Origin: Sinonovacula constricta
Lineage: Eukaryota; Mollusca; Bivalvia; Cardiida; Solecurtidae
Assembly: GCA_007844125.1 (NCBI GenBank)
Contig: CM017570.1
Span: 49,400,709-49,464,708, forward strand
Length of the DNA stretch: 64,000 nucleotides
Direction of reading: 5' to 3'
Every line of letters begins with the position of its first letter. Within the stretch, counting starts at the first letter, position 1. This document shows, piece after piece, positions 41,901-56,200 of the stretch. Under the pieces are notes generated by a model that ran no database searches, was not told the DNA's origin, and saw nothing but the letters and a program-made list of their open reading frames with translations. The translations under genes and the position numbers were made by a program.

Positions 41901-44204
41901 CTTGCTGGAAACAAGATTAACATAAAACATATCCCACCCTAGTGGTGTTTTCAGCAAGATAAGTGTCAATTACGGGGCCTTTATGTAGCAGACATAGATA
42001 GAGACCTTAGGATTCTTAGTGGTGAGGTGGGGTATAAGGGATAGGGGTCTTCAGTTAACACCTGTTGACCAATGGAAGTGCAGTAAACCAACGTGCAATC
42101 AAGTGTGACACAGTACACATACATTCTTCACGATGTCTTCCCAGTATACAGTACACACTTGAATTGGTTTATGACTCTTCCCACTGTGATTTCTGTGCAG
42201 GGTTTTATCCTTGGTGGGATGGCTGTAACTCTGAAGAAGGCCATTTAATATGCCTTCATTAATTTGCAACAATTGTTTTGTAAATTTAACCTTTCATGTT
42301 TTTTTTGTCATCATGATAGAGATATATACTTTATCCTAGTTTTTTAATTACTTTTCATAATATACTTGGATGGTGGCAATTTATAACCCTTTAAGATGTT
42401 GTTGTGACATGAAGCTTAAATAAACAAATAATAAACACAGGACTCTTACTGAAACAGGAAACAGCTGAAGAATCTTTTATAAACAGGCCATCCACAGGCC
42501 ATCCAGATGCACATCACTTAAGCCCTTGATTTACTCTATATGTCTCTTTATATTCTAGCCATGAATGGTGACAACATAAATTGTTGCACCTCTCCATCTC
42601 TCAGTCCAGTTATTATTCCTTTGTCCACAATCCTTGAAACATAACCTCTCCTGCATCATTTGTAAGAATTTCATCAAAATTCCCCCAACAAACTTGGCCA
42701 GGTATTTTATTGGAAACATTTATTATGACACATTCCCATCACAAGCTACAGCCCTTTGATTAACATTCATTGGTGTCCCACTCGTTTTGGGTGGTGCCAT
42801 TTGTGAAAGCTGCAAATTGGCAGCATATTAGAGTAGATTGATTTAGATGAGTCACGACTTGCATGATACTTGTGCTCAGGCAAAAGGCTTGTGCAGACAA
42901 TCATGTGGGGGAAAAATAGCTATTTACATAAACTAAAAGAGCCAGTTTTTTATAGGCAGGCTTCAAGTGTTAAAATTAATAGGTTAAATATCTTGTGACT
43001 ATATAACTATATGTGAAAGTGAAACAGAACTTTGTGAAGTAAGAATTTATGAATTAACGCTTCTCACAAGAATGCAGCAGACCAGATTTTGCAGTGAAGC
43101 ATGGTTTGATGTAACCAGTATAGGAAGATCTAGTAATGTACACTCATGAGATGACCTTATGGAATTAGGGTCAGTCAGTCTTGTTATTTTATCATAGAGT
43201 GTTGAGCAGTCATAATGAGAGACCTTAATGAATAGTCTCCCCTGAAAAATCCCTCATTGCAAGTAGGTCCTTTCATTTCTTTACTTTGTTTTTATGCTTG
43301 AGCTCTTTGAAGTGTATGTTTAGTTATCTGCCTTTCTTGTGATACACAGGTTTACCATCATCAACTAACGCTTCCATTTTCTTTTTTAAATAGCAAATCA
43401 CTGTAAGCATGTAAATGTATTTTAAGCTTATATTTATGCGAAAGTAAGAAATTTCACTGTTTGTAATTACAATATCTACAAAAGAACAGGCGATAAAGTC
43501 CCAGAATGTGAACTAAAATGCCTACCTACTGTTTGGAATACCTCAGATATTATCTCTAACAAGGGAGGCAATTTCCATTTCACCAATTTACCCAATTTTA
43601 TTTAATAAGGGACATATTTGTCTTCAAAAATATACATGAACTTTGTTATCTGTGAAAACTGTTGATAGTGATAAAGTACTACACACCATATGACACAATG
43701 ACCCCTTTGGTTAGTTTACAGATCTGGATTGCGGTAATATGACTATTATATTTTACTTCCAGGGATCAAGTACAATGCTGAGAAGGAAGAAAAGGAAAAA
43801 CAGGCAACCAAACAGAAGAAGTTGACTGCACTGGAAGAGGCAAAGAAACTTGCTGCTGAGGAAGGTATAGAATTCTCCTCCTTCATCATCGTCATAAAAA
43901 AAAAAAATAGTCATCATTAATCATCTTCATCATCATCAAAACCATTTGTTATGATCATCACATTTATCAAGATAATCGTTAAGGTCTCAGATCCAATTGC
44001 TGTGTTGGTCTTTTCACAGATTTCCTTGGCATCTGCTGAATTGAAACTAAGCAAGACTAAAAATCTCTTTGTGTAGTTATAGTGCCATTGTCTTCTTTGA
44101 AAGGTGATATAAGAAAATAAAATCCTTTTGCTGAGACATTGTTTTTTTTAAAGAATCTGCTTTTCAAATAATTTCTATTTACACACGCACTTCAATAAAA
44201 ATTA

Positions 44205-44257
<53 letters not shown>

Positions 44258-47200
44258 TTAAAATAAATTTGACTTATAAACAAAGTCAAAGAGAAGACGG
44301 AAGATACATCTGTTGAAAAGTTTTGTCATGAAAAGAGATAAATATCAAATAGATTTTTTGTTGTTTCTGACAACACATTCAAAAAACAAAACTCAAATAT
44401 TTAAGACAAACTCAAAAAGACGAAAAAAGAATCTCTTGGCTGAGATTTTTTCCATAAAAAAAGGCAAATATTAAACACTTTTTGTTGTTGTTTCTAACAA
44501 AGTCAAATTTCATACAAATATTTCAGACAAACCCAAAGAGCAGAAAAAAGATTCTTTCGCTGAAAAGTTTGCGACACAGGTGATCAAAAATCTCCAGGTT
44601 GAAGTCCGCAACATTCACATCCGATATGAGGACCGGTACACCAACCCCAAACAACCTTTCTCTATTGGTGTGTCACTTCTGGAACTGTTATTCAGAGTAA
44701 GTTAGAACTTGGACAGTTTCACCATTTGTACCTAGCTCCTGCTCCCTGTTGTTATTTTGATAGTTTTAGATTACGCCTTCCTTAAATGCTCATAAACGGT
44801 GAGAACATACGTCCGTTTGTATAAAGTAGGCCAACCATCACACTTATTCTGTTTGGATAAGCTGGTTTATGTAAACAATCATCCCCAACGGTTTTTGAAT
44901 GAGCCATTGTCAACTGACAGTTTGAAAATTGCTTTTTTAGTCTGTTTACTCGGACCAAGTTGGTTGATTCTGTTTATATTAACTGATGTATCCAATCAGA
45001 GCACGTCTAAAACACATGGTTGATGCTTAACCCACAGCTCATAAAATGGCCATAAACCAATAAGTCTGTGTACTGTATATTTAGTTATTTTTTGTGAGAC
45101 TGTTTTTGAGCACTTGATCTATCAACAGTGAAAGTGATATTGTTGAACACAAAAGTATTAATAAACCAATTTGTGTGTACTGTATAATTTGGCCTTTTTG
45201 TTTGAGAATTTTTGTGACCTCTTGAACCATTGACAGTTGATGTGATATTGTTTACACATAAAGGTCATGAAGCAATTAGTGTGTGTACTATATACTTTAG
45301 CTATTTGTGAGACTATTTGTGAGCACTTGATCTATCAATAGTGGAACTAATACAGTTTACACAAATGATCATAAAAAATATGTCTGTGTACTGTATACTT
45401 AGCTATTTGTTTGTAAGACTGTTTGTGTGCACTTAAACTATCAGTAGTGGAAGTGATGCTGGTTGCACAAAAGTGTCAGGAACCAATTAGTGAGTATACT
45501 AAGCTTTTTGTTTGTGAGACTGTATGCACGTAATCTATCAAAAGTGGAAATATTGATTGCACAAATGGGTTGTAAATCAGTAAGTGTGTGTACTGTATAC
45601 TTTGGCTTTTTGTTTGTGAGAATGTTTGTGAGCACTTGAACCATCGACAGTGGAAGTGATATTGTTTACACGTAAGTGTCATGAACCAATTAGTGTGTGC
45701 ACTGTATACTTTGGCTTTTTGTTTGTGAGAATTTTTGAGAGCACTTGAACCATCGACAGTAGAAGTGAAACTGTTTACATGTAAGGGTCATGAACCAACT
45801 TGTGTGTGTACTGTATACTTTGGCTTTTTGTTTGTGAGAATGTTTGTGAGAACTTGAACCATCGACAGTGGAAGTGTTATTGTTTATAAATAAGGGCCAT
45901 GAACCAATAAGTGTGTGTACTGTATACCTTGGCTTTTTGTGAGGCTGTTAGTGAGTATGTGAAGTATCAGTTGGGGGAGAAGTCACATGCACATGTGTGA
46001 ACTGTGGATCTGTGGGATGAAAGTATATAATTAACCACAAAATCAGTTTAAACACCCCTACAGAAATTGGCAGAGAATTGTCAAAGGTAAATTATAATCA
46101 TGACACAACAGCCATGGTGCATGTATATTTGTGTGTTCAAATTTTTCTCTTTTGACTTCCATTTTTTATTTCAGACCACAGATGAGAATTGGAAACCATG
46201 CATTATCAAGGATGCTGTGAGTCAAATCTTCAAGGTCAGTTGTGATTTTTTGTTACTCCTTGATTTCTTGATTCTTACCAGCTAATTAACATTGATGTAC
46301 ACAGAGGGTATCTGTTGTTAATGTCCATAGTCTAACACAAAGGCCTAGGTCATTCTTTAAAGGTGGTATCGGACAGTTTGCTTATTTCAAATACTATAAA
46401 ACAATTTTGAACCACTGCTTTGGGGAATTTGAGCATATTTTTATAAATTTATACTTCATTCTTATTAAATCAATTTTGAACACTAACTGAATTGTTAGAC
46501 AGAAGTAATTTGTGGAAAAAAAAACAACTGCATTCTTTCCAACTGTATAAAAAGCTAGATAGCGTTCTCTGCTAAACATAGATATCGATGTCATAGAGGA
46601 TTATCTCTATGATCTCATATGTAATTGGCCAAAGGGTTTTCTAAGTCTAAACATAACTATCTGTGCAGCTTGGCTCGGATAGGAAATACATCTTTGTAAT
46701 GACAAGTAGTGATTTATGCTTGACTGCTCACACAGATCTAGGACATCAATGAACAGCAGTGTGCAGGAACGTTTCAGATAACATTGACTTATTTGGTCAT
46801 TTGAGAAAAGAAATTTTTGGTCCAAACTGTCGGATGTCACCTTTAAGGTCATATGTCATTTAGATATCAGTTGTTGTTTTTCGCATGTTTTAGAACAAAA
46901 GTCATTTATGGTCATATTAAATTTTGGAAGAGATTTGTTCATCAGATATGCTTATTTCTTTTACAGCTAGTCAAATTGGAGCAACTAGCTGTTTACTGGA
47001 ATTCCAAGTCACAATTGTACGAAGGCTTGGACAAAACAGAGATCTTGGTAAGACATTTTTTTTTTATAGTATTTATCATCCCACGAACAGTATTTCAGTT
47101 GTCTGGAGATGGTGCCCACTTGAAGCAGATATAGTGCTGCCGTTAATGTGTATAGCGCGCCATGAACACATGACATGATACCACACCCAATCGCATTATC

Positions 47201-50200
47201 CTGACACTGGGCCAACCAGTCATGGAACTACCCTTATATTTGCTTGAGTGTTAGCAAGGTAGCTATACCACTACCATTCTTACGATTTTGGTATGTCGCG
47301 GCCCTGGAACGAAACCCTGATGCTCTATCGATTGCGCTACCAGGTCCTGTGAAAGACATTTAATAAAAACTATGTATAGTTAAAAAGTGGACAAGTCTTA
47401 AAATTATTTTAAAAAAGAATATCTTTTTTGTTTTCTCCCTAAATAACTTGAGAGAAATTTCGGTAAGGACTTTATAATATTTAATTGACTAATAAAATCA
47501 GTTAAAAACACATCTGATCATTAAAATTATTAATATTAAAAAAGAAAGATAAAAAGATGTTGTTAATTGAATTAATTAAAAAAGGAAGATAAAAAGATGT
47601 TGTTAATTGAATAAGAAGTAAGGAAAATAGATGTTAAAAATGAATAGTTTAAACAATATCTTTGATTCTTGACTTTTTTAAAATTCTGATTTAGAAAGAT
47701 TCAAAATTTGTTATTATTTTGGATGTTTTAAATTTAAAGGGACATTTTTTTTTCAGAAACAACTGAAGTCTGCTGTGTCGGCTGATAGCAAGACAGACTT
47801 CAAATATTGTGAGTTTTTCAAATTATATCATATTGCATGGCTTCCTAAGAAAACTAGACCCACAGTCTGAGTCCCTGTTGCAACCATCAGTGACTGGTCA
47901 TTTTGATTTTCATAATGTCTGTTTATAATGGATTCACATCTTTCCATAACTATTGGGACTCAAACTCTTAGTCCGATAAGCAACTTGAAAAAAATTTAAT
48001 AGTTGTCAACATTAACAAATCAATATTGTTTTTTATTTTGTATAATTTCTAAATTGAATTAGAAAAATTGTCTTATTGATATAGTTTATGTATTTTATTT
48101 ATCATTTATCAGTGATTAGACCCATCTCGTCTGTGGCACACCTGAAACTCAACACAAAGCCTGGGGAGACAGAATGGAAGATTCCCAAAGTCATGCTGAC
48201 CATTATCTTCGATGAGATCTCGGTTGGCCTCGCAAAAATACAGGTAAGGTAACCTTTCACATCCTGGAAACACCATTAGTGTGGGGTATGTTTTATGTTA
48301 ACCCTTTACTTGCTGGAAACACCAATAGGGTGGGGTATGTTTTATGTTAACACTACTTGCTAGAAGCACCTTTAGGGTGGGGTATGTTTTATGTTAACAC
48401 TTTACTTGCTGGAAACACTATTAAGGTGGAGTATGTTTTATGTTAACACTTTAATTGCTGGAAACACTATTAAGGTGGAGTATGTTTTATGTTAACACTT
48501 TACTTGCTGGAAACACTATTAAGGTGGGGTATGTTTTATGTTAACACTTTAATTGCTGGAAACACTATTAAGGTGGAGTATGTTTTATGTTAACACTTTA
48601 ATTGCTGGAAACACAATTAGGTTGGGGTATGTTTCTATAAATTGGGTGAATGGACTTAATAGGGCTAATATTCCAAGCATAATTACCTTTACATAGTAAA
48701 ACCTTGCACAAGGACCACCTCACTAAATGGGGCACTCTGCTTAAAGGACACTTTATTTTATTAATGTGTGTACTTGTAAATAAAGAAGGTGTACAATTTA
48801 AAGGTTTTTGTTGAATCCAGTAGAACCAGTACATAGGTGGTCACTATCTTTAGAAGTGTGTAGGTAATAGAGTTGCTCAGACATCTTGTGGTTGGTCCAG
48901 GGTTCATACCAGGAACCTTTAGACTTGGAGTCCAATACCTGGACCTCTCAATCACCATTGCTACTATGTTGTTTTGTTGATGGCAATAAACTATTTCTTT
49001 GTTACATGCAAGATTTTTTAAAATTTTAAACATACTACTTAATATTTCATTTAAGCACAAGAATTTTGTATACATTTGATATTTCCTTTTTTTATGAAAG
49101 CTTGATAGTTTCTTGTTGGAGCCCTTGTAGCAGAGCAGTTTGAGTTTGCCCTTAGCCACGCTTTACATATGTTCGAGTCTTGGTCAGGGTAAATATCGGG
49201 GTAGGTCTTTCTGCTGATCTGTGGATAGTCCCTGGGTGTAAATCTGGGGTCTTTCTGTGTGAGAAAGGTGAGGAGATTGTGATAATGGTCAGAATTGTGT
49301 CGCTGCCATTTATACAAAAATCACACCAATGTGTCACAATGATTTATCTGAAAATGTCAAAAGCAAAAATCGGAAAAACAAAAAAAAAGGTAATAAAATT
49401 ATAACTTTCTTGATCATATTGTTATAGTACAATGATGTTCTGGAGATGCTCGAAGGTTTTGAGAGAGTCAACCTGATGGGTATATACAAGAAGTACAAGC
49501 CGACAGTACCTTTCACGGGAAATGTGAAAACATGGTAAGTTGATAATCTATGACAGAGTCCCAGAAAAAAAGGAGTCCAGTTCCTGTTAACTTCTCTATT
49601 AAGCTTTCAAATCTTATATACCTGATACTCTCTAGAACAATCACAATTAGTCAATTTCATTAAGTACCCATAATACAGGGTTGAGAAATGTGGGATATAC
49701 ACTGCTAAATCCTTTATTTCTCCTCCACAACCTTTATACTAGGTATTCAATAGAATCGTCTCGATGTGACAATTTCATTGAGTACCCACAATATAGGGTT
49801 TGGTTGAGAATTATGGGATATAAAGCTCTTGCTATTTCCTTTATTTCTCCTCCAAACCCTTTAAACCTGGTACTCGTTAGAAATGTCTAAATGAGACAAT
49901 TTCATTGAGTACCCACAATATGGGGTTTGGTTGAGAATTATGGGATATACAGCTCTTGCTATTTCCTTTATTTCTCCTCCAAACCCTTTATACCTGGTAC
50001 TTGTTAGAAATGCCTAAATGAGACAATTTCATTGAGTACCCACAATATAGGGTTTGGTTGAGAATTATGGGATATACAGCTCTTGCTATTTCCTTTATTT
50101 CTCCTCCAAACCCTTAATACCTGGTACTTGTTAGAAATGCCTACATGAGACAATTTCACTGAATACCCACAATATGGGGTTTGCTTGAGAAGGATGTTCC

Positions 50201-53200
50201 TCCATTTTGCTTTTATTCCTATCTACAAAATGATGTTCCTTCATTTTGTTTCTATTCATAACTAAAAAAGGTTGTTTCACTATTTTGCTTTCATTTCTAA
50301 CTACAAAAGGATTTTCCTCTATTTTGCTTATATTCCAAACTACAAAAGTATGTTCCTACAGTTTGCTTTCATCTTAGGTACAAAGGATGTTCCTTCATTT
50401 CGCTTTCATTCTCAAGTGCTTTGACTCAAAAGTTAAAAAAGAACGTTCCTCCATTTTGCATTCATTTCCATTCCGTACTACAAAAGGTTATTCCCAAGTT
50501 TTGTTTTTATTCTAAAGTGAAGTCTTCTCCTGCATGTTGTTTCAAATACAGAAAGTATGATTATATATTGGCTTCCAGTCAAAAAAAGTAATTTCTACAT
50601 TTTGCTTTCATGCCTGTATACAAAATATATGTTTAAATTTTGCTTTCAAATACAAGTACAGAAAGGATGTTTCTATACTTTGCTTTTAGTCTTACGTACA
50701 AAAGAAGGGATGTTCCTAGATTTTGCTTTCGCTGTTGTTATTTTAGTTTTTAATTCTTCATTTCAATGTTAATAACAAACAACAGACCCCTACATATTGC
50801 TTTCAATGTTGATTGTAAAGCATTTTAGTTTATATATTGTGCTTTCAATGTGACTTAAAGTCAGGGTTTAACAACATTTTATGTGTTAATTACAAACATA
50901 GTACGCCCTCATTTTGCTTTTAAAGTTAATTACAAACAACGTTCCCCTACATTTTGCTTTCAGCATCCTTACTAAAGAATGGATATCAATAAAGAGCTTA
51001 CAGAGAGCTCTTAAAACTGCACATAAAACATTGCAGTCTTGGTCTATGTGAGTTATATATGGTAAATTTATGACTCCCTTTTCTGTTATGGCAATGATAT
51101 AGTTAGAAATGCCAACCTTTGTTATGGCAAGTCTATGTTATAGCATAGAATTATCAACAGTCACCAACCTCTTAACATCTGCATTATTGTTTCATGGCTT
51201 ATACCTCGATTGAGAATTGCTTTAATTATAAATGTATATTGGATGTTATCTGAGACATGATACTGTCTTTATTTGTATAATACTTCTGAGCTCTTTCAGT
51301 GGTTATTGCAAGAAAAATGATTTAACACCTATGAAGACACTTTAACATACTTTCATTGTTATTTAAACGTTGTTTTCATCTTATAATATATGCACTTATG
51401 TATCACATCATCATTTCTGCATTTTTTTCTTTGAAAAAACATTATTTCTTTTGCCCATGTTAGCATAGCAGTACAGTCCTTCTTATATTTAGCTCTCCTG
51501 ATTATAATACAGAAGCTGCTTGACAGCAGGACAGCACAGTTATGGCAGCATGCAAATGAATTTTATAACAAATATCAACTGGTTCATATATGTAAGCTAC
51601 TTTTCTTATATATTTTAATTTCTTCATCAGTAAGAAGCATGGAGTGGAATGTATGCATAATCAAAATATTGAAGGTTTGACAAATATCTTGCTCTGTTAA
51701 TGAAAAGGTCAAGGCCAGACTTACAATAGAAAGGTCACGGTCAAACTCACCACAGAAAGGTAGGGGTCAAACTAATAATAAAAAGGTAAGATGTCAAACT
51801 TACAATGGAAAGGGCAAAGTCAAACTTACAATAGAAAGGACTAGATGAAAGTTACCATAGAAAGGTAGGGGTCAAACTAACAATACATAGGATGGAGTTC
51901 AGTCATACAATGGAAAGGTCGAGGTCAAACTTACAATGGAAAGGTCAAAGTCAGTCATACAATGGAAAGGTCAAGGTCAGACTAATAATGGAAAGGTCAA
52001 GGTCAGTCATACAATGGAAAGGTCGAGGTCAGACTTATAATGGAAAGGTCAAGATCAGTCATACAATGGAAAGGTCTAAGTCAGTCATACAATGGAAAGG
52101 TCCAAGTCAGTTATACAATGGAAAGGTCAAGGTCAGTCATACAATGAAAAAGTCGAGGTCAAACTTACTATCTAATAGTCGAGGTCAAACTTACTATCTA
52201 AAGGTCAAGGTCAAACTTACTATCTAAAGGTCGAGGTCAAACTAACTATCTAAAGATTGAGGTCAAACTAACTATCTAAAGATCGAGGTCAAACTTACTA
52301 TCTAAAGATCGAGGTCAAACTTAAAATGGAAAGGTCAAGATCAGTCATAAAATAGGAAGGTCTTGGTCAAACCTACTTTGGAAAGGTCAAGGTCATTTAT
52401 TCACTCATTATGATTGGCCTTATGAGAGCAAAGAAACAGCTTGCTTACGTTTTAAAAAAATGTATTTATTATTACAGCATTGTGTAAAAAGAATAAACAC
52501 ACTTCCTAAGAAATTCTCAAATAAGAATGACATTATATTACATTGGTTGAGACATATTCAGAGTACATCTTTTTTTATTGTGTTGCAATATCTTAAGTTA
52601 TCTATATACATTGCCCCAACATAATTATAGGCATATCGATGAGATCCATCTGTTATTGGTTATAATGATCTCAAGAAAAATCTGGAGTCTAACCGGACCG
52701 GCTCCAGGTATGGAAGGTCCTGGGTTCGATCCCGGGCCATGACATACCAAAGTCGTTAAAAAAAATGGTAGTGGTATAGCTCCCTTGCTTATGTTCAAGG
52801 GTAGTTCCACGACTGGTTGGCTTTGTGTCAGGAAAATGTGACTGGTTGTGGTATCATGCCAGGTATGCTATACACAGTGAAGGCAGCACTATATCTGCTT
52901 CAAGTGGACACCGTCTCCAGATAACTGAAATACTGTTGGTTGGACGATAAACCCAATAAGCAAACATAAACCTTGTGTCTCAGAAAGGCATCTGGAAGAC
53001 ATCCCCCCATTAAGATTTGTCCCTAAGAAGCATCAAAAACCCAATACGTGAGGGGCTGAATATACAAGTTATGTCTTTTTTGAAAGCAAAGGTTGGTATA
53101 TCTACTGAAAAACTGTTATTATTTTGTGTGTTTGTATGGAAAGTGGTAAAGTTGTATATAATCAATGTATATTTTTCATTAGAGCAGTAGTTACAAGGCC

Positions 53201-56200
53201 TAATAATTAAATGTTATAATGCAATATAGCATTAATTTGACTTCACTTGTTCATGCCAGAGAATTCTTTGTGTGTTTAAAAGATCGAAAACGCCAACTGA
53301 AATTTCTTTGATTTACACTAAAAAAAACACCACCACACCCATACTGTGTGTACCACTGTTTAACACTTGATCACTAATTCTAAATTTGTCACAATTTACA
53401 CATATTCTGTAATAACACAATAAAAAAACACTTTCCAATAAATTTTTAATAAATCAAAACCAGTTTTAACACAGTAAAAAACACAGTTTGTCAGTTTAAG
53501 CACATCCTAAACATATTTCACATTTTGATAAATTTTGACAAAACATAATATTTTATTCACAATTATCATACATTTGTTAGTAGATCATACATTTGTTAGT
53601 TTTTAAAAAATAATTTTAAACTATTCATGTTACACTTGGAGAACAAAATTGCTTTCGTAATGTAGCAACGACTTCTTAAAGTGCTAAATTCAAGTGTTTA
53701 TTCTCATTATTATTGTGTTATGATTTTATGTTATTTTTATTATTTTGGTTTTTACCTGAGTTTGTGTTAATTGGGTGGAAGAAACTTTTTTAAACTTATA
53801 AGAATAATGCTCAACAGTGTTTTAAGATGAATATCCCACAGTAATTATGGAGGGTATACAGTCGTTTATTTAAATCTTCAGTGAATTCCTGGTAGTTTGA
53901 TTGGAACAGGCTAAACTTCAATTTGTTTCCCTTTTTTTATTCATAGTGCATTGATATCGAAAATTTATCTAATTTTATTGAATTTCTTTGAAACAGTTAA
54001 AAGATTTTTTTAAGACATGTTTATTTAGCATTTAATTAAAGATCCTAGGTTAAACCAGTCTTCAGATAAAACCCTTAGTTCTGCAGATTCTCAGATAACA
54101 GTAATAACTGTGCATGCTTTGCATAAGATGTAAAATGGCATTATGTATGAAGAAAGGGTAAAAAAACAAATATCCTGAATGAAAGCCTTACTGGATTCCT
54201 ATGTAATTATTGTGAAAGTCCATTATAATCAACAGCAAAATGGTACAAGGTGCATGCAGATACATGTTTATATAATAGCTGGGAGGGGATGTAGAGACCT
54301 GGCCATATGGAGTATGAGAAGTCATTGAAAAGACAAATTATTATTATATTTTATATTGATGATAAAAAGTAATTACTCACAAATTTACTCCAACAGTCAG
54401 CATTAAAAGGCTGCAAGTAAACTTTTTAAAAAAGGATTAAAATTCTGTAAGGTAGCTTTATTAGGATACTGGCAAAAAACACCAATAAACTGAAACTATT
54501 ACAAACTTGTTAACAAACTTTAAGAACGACCCCCCTGCATTTAATATTTAATGTATCAGTGCTGAATAGGTTTGATAGAAGAAAAATTACAAGCTTTAAT
54601 TTGTATAAAGTATTGATTTCTCAAAAGATATATGGATCTACATTGATTTATGCAAACAATTTTTACATGTCCACAAACAATACACACTCCAAACACTACT
54701 TGCAAGCTTTATAAACATCCCTCCATCATATTCTTCTATTACCTTTCTACATTGCAGGTGACACTTAATGTAATGGTGTCTCTTATTTATAGAAGACAGT
54801 TATGAGATGAATTTCCTAATTTATGTAGATTTGCTATAAAAGAACACAAAAAACATTTAAACTTCACACACTCACGCACACAAAAAACTTAATGATCAAC
54901 CCTGATTTGTATTATTCCATTTCCCTTCTACATTGTAGGTGGCACTTTGCTTACCGGTGTATATTGGAGGAGACGGTGAGGAGGAGGAGGAAGATGTGGT
55001 CTTGGAATCACATCAAGACCCACCGAGACTACAAGAACCGTTACCGACAGGCCTACATCTCCAAACTGGAGAGCAAGAAGGTTGCGAGCACTCTTCAGAA
55101 GGAGTTAGATGTATGTATAGTAACATTCTCTTTAACCAACTTTTAATTCTGTGATCGGACCTGGTAGTGCAATTGGTAAACGTTATCTTCAGATAAGGTA
55201 GGCCTCAGGTTCAATCCCAGGTTGCAACATACCAAAGTCATTAAAAATGATAGTGGTAAAGCTGGGTTGTTAACGCTCAAGCAAATATAAGGGTAGTTAC
55301 ATGGCTTGTTGGCTTGGTGTCAGAATAATGGGACTGGGTGTGGTATCATGCTAGGTGTTCTCGGCATGCTATACACAGTGAAGGCAGCACTATATCTGTT
55401 TCAAATGGACACCGTCTCCAGATAACTGAAATACTGTTGGTGGGATGGTAAACCCAATAAACAAACAAACAAATTATGTGTCATGGGAACATTTGTGGAA
55501 GTTTTTAAGAGGAAATAAAAATTAAAAGTTATATGATAGATAGTAAAATATGAAAATACATTGGTTGATATTCCAATTTTTCTATTAATATCTTGATGTA
55601 TTTCCTTCTATGGTATCTGATATTTCTATATTTATTGTAACAGGAATGTGAAAAGTACCTGGACGTGTTCAACATAACGGTGATACGACAACAAGCTGAA
55701 GTGGAGACAGTGAAACGGGGCTTGAAACGTGCCGAGGAGAAGAAACAGGCTGGATGGTTTGGAGGCTGGCTGGGAGGCAAGAAGAAGGAAAGCAAAGGGA
55801 AAGGCGATGCTCAAGCTATTCGTAAGTGTAGTTTAGATGGGAATTTTTTGTTTTGTTTTTTAAGGTATAGATACCTTGTGGAAAAAATGAAAAAAAAAAA
55901 TACCTTTAAAACATAAAGGGTATAACTTTTTGTAAATCTAATCAGTGTTTCTAACTGAGCACGATGTGCTGAAGGTGAGTGTTTCTGAAACCCCTTTGTC
56001 TGTCGTGCAGCATGTGGTGTCAACAATTTGCTTGTGCAAGCACTTGAGGCTACATTTTTTACCCAATCTTCAGCAAATGTTAGAATGTTTGCCTGAAGGA
56101 AATTTTGAATGACTTTGTTACTGGATTACGTGGAATCAACAAAAAGGTCACTTTTAAATCTTAGAAAACACTTATGAACACCCAAGATGCCAAATTTATC

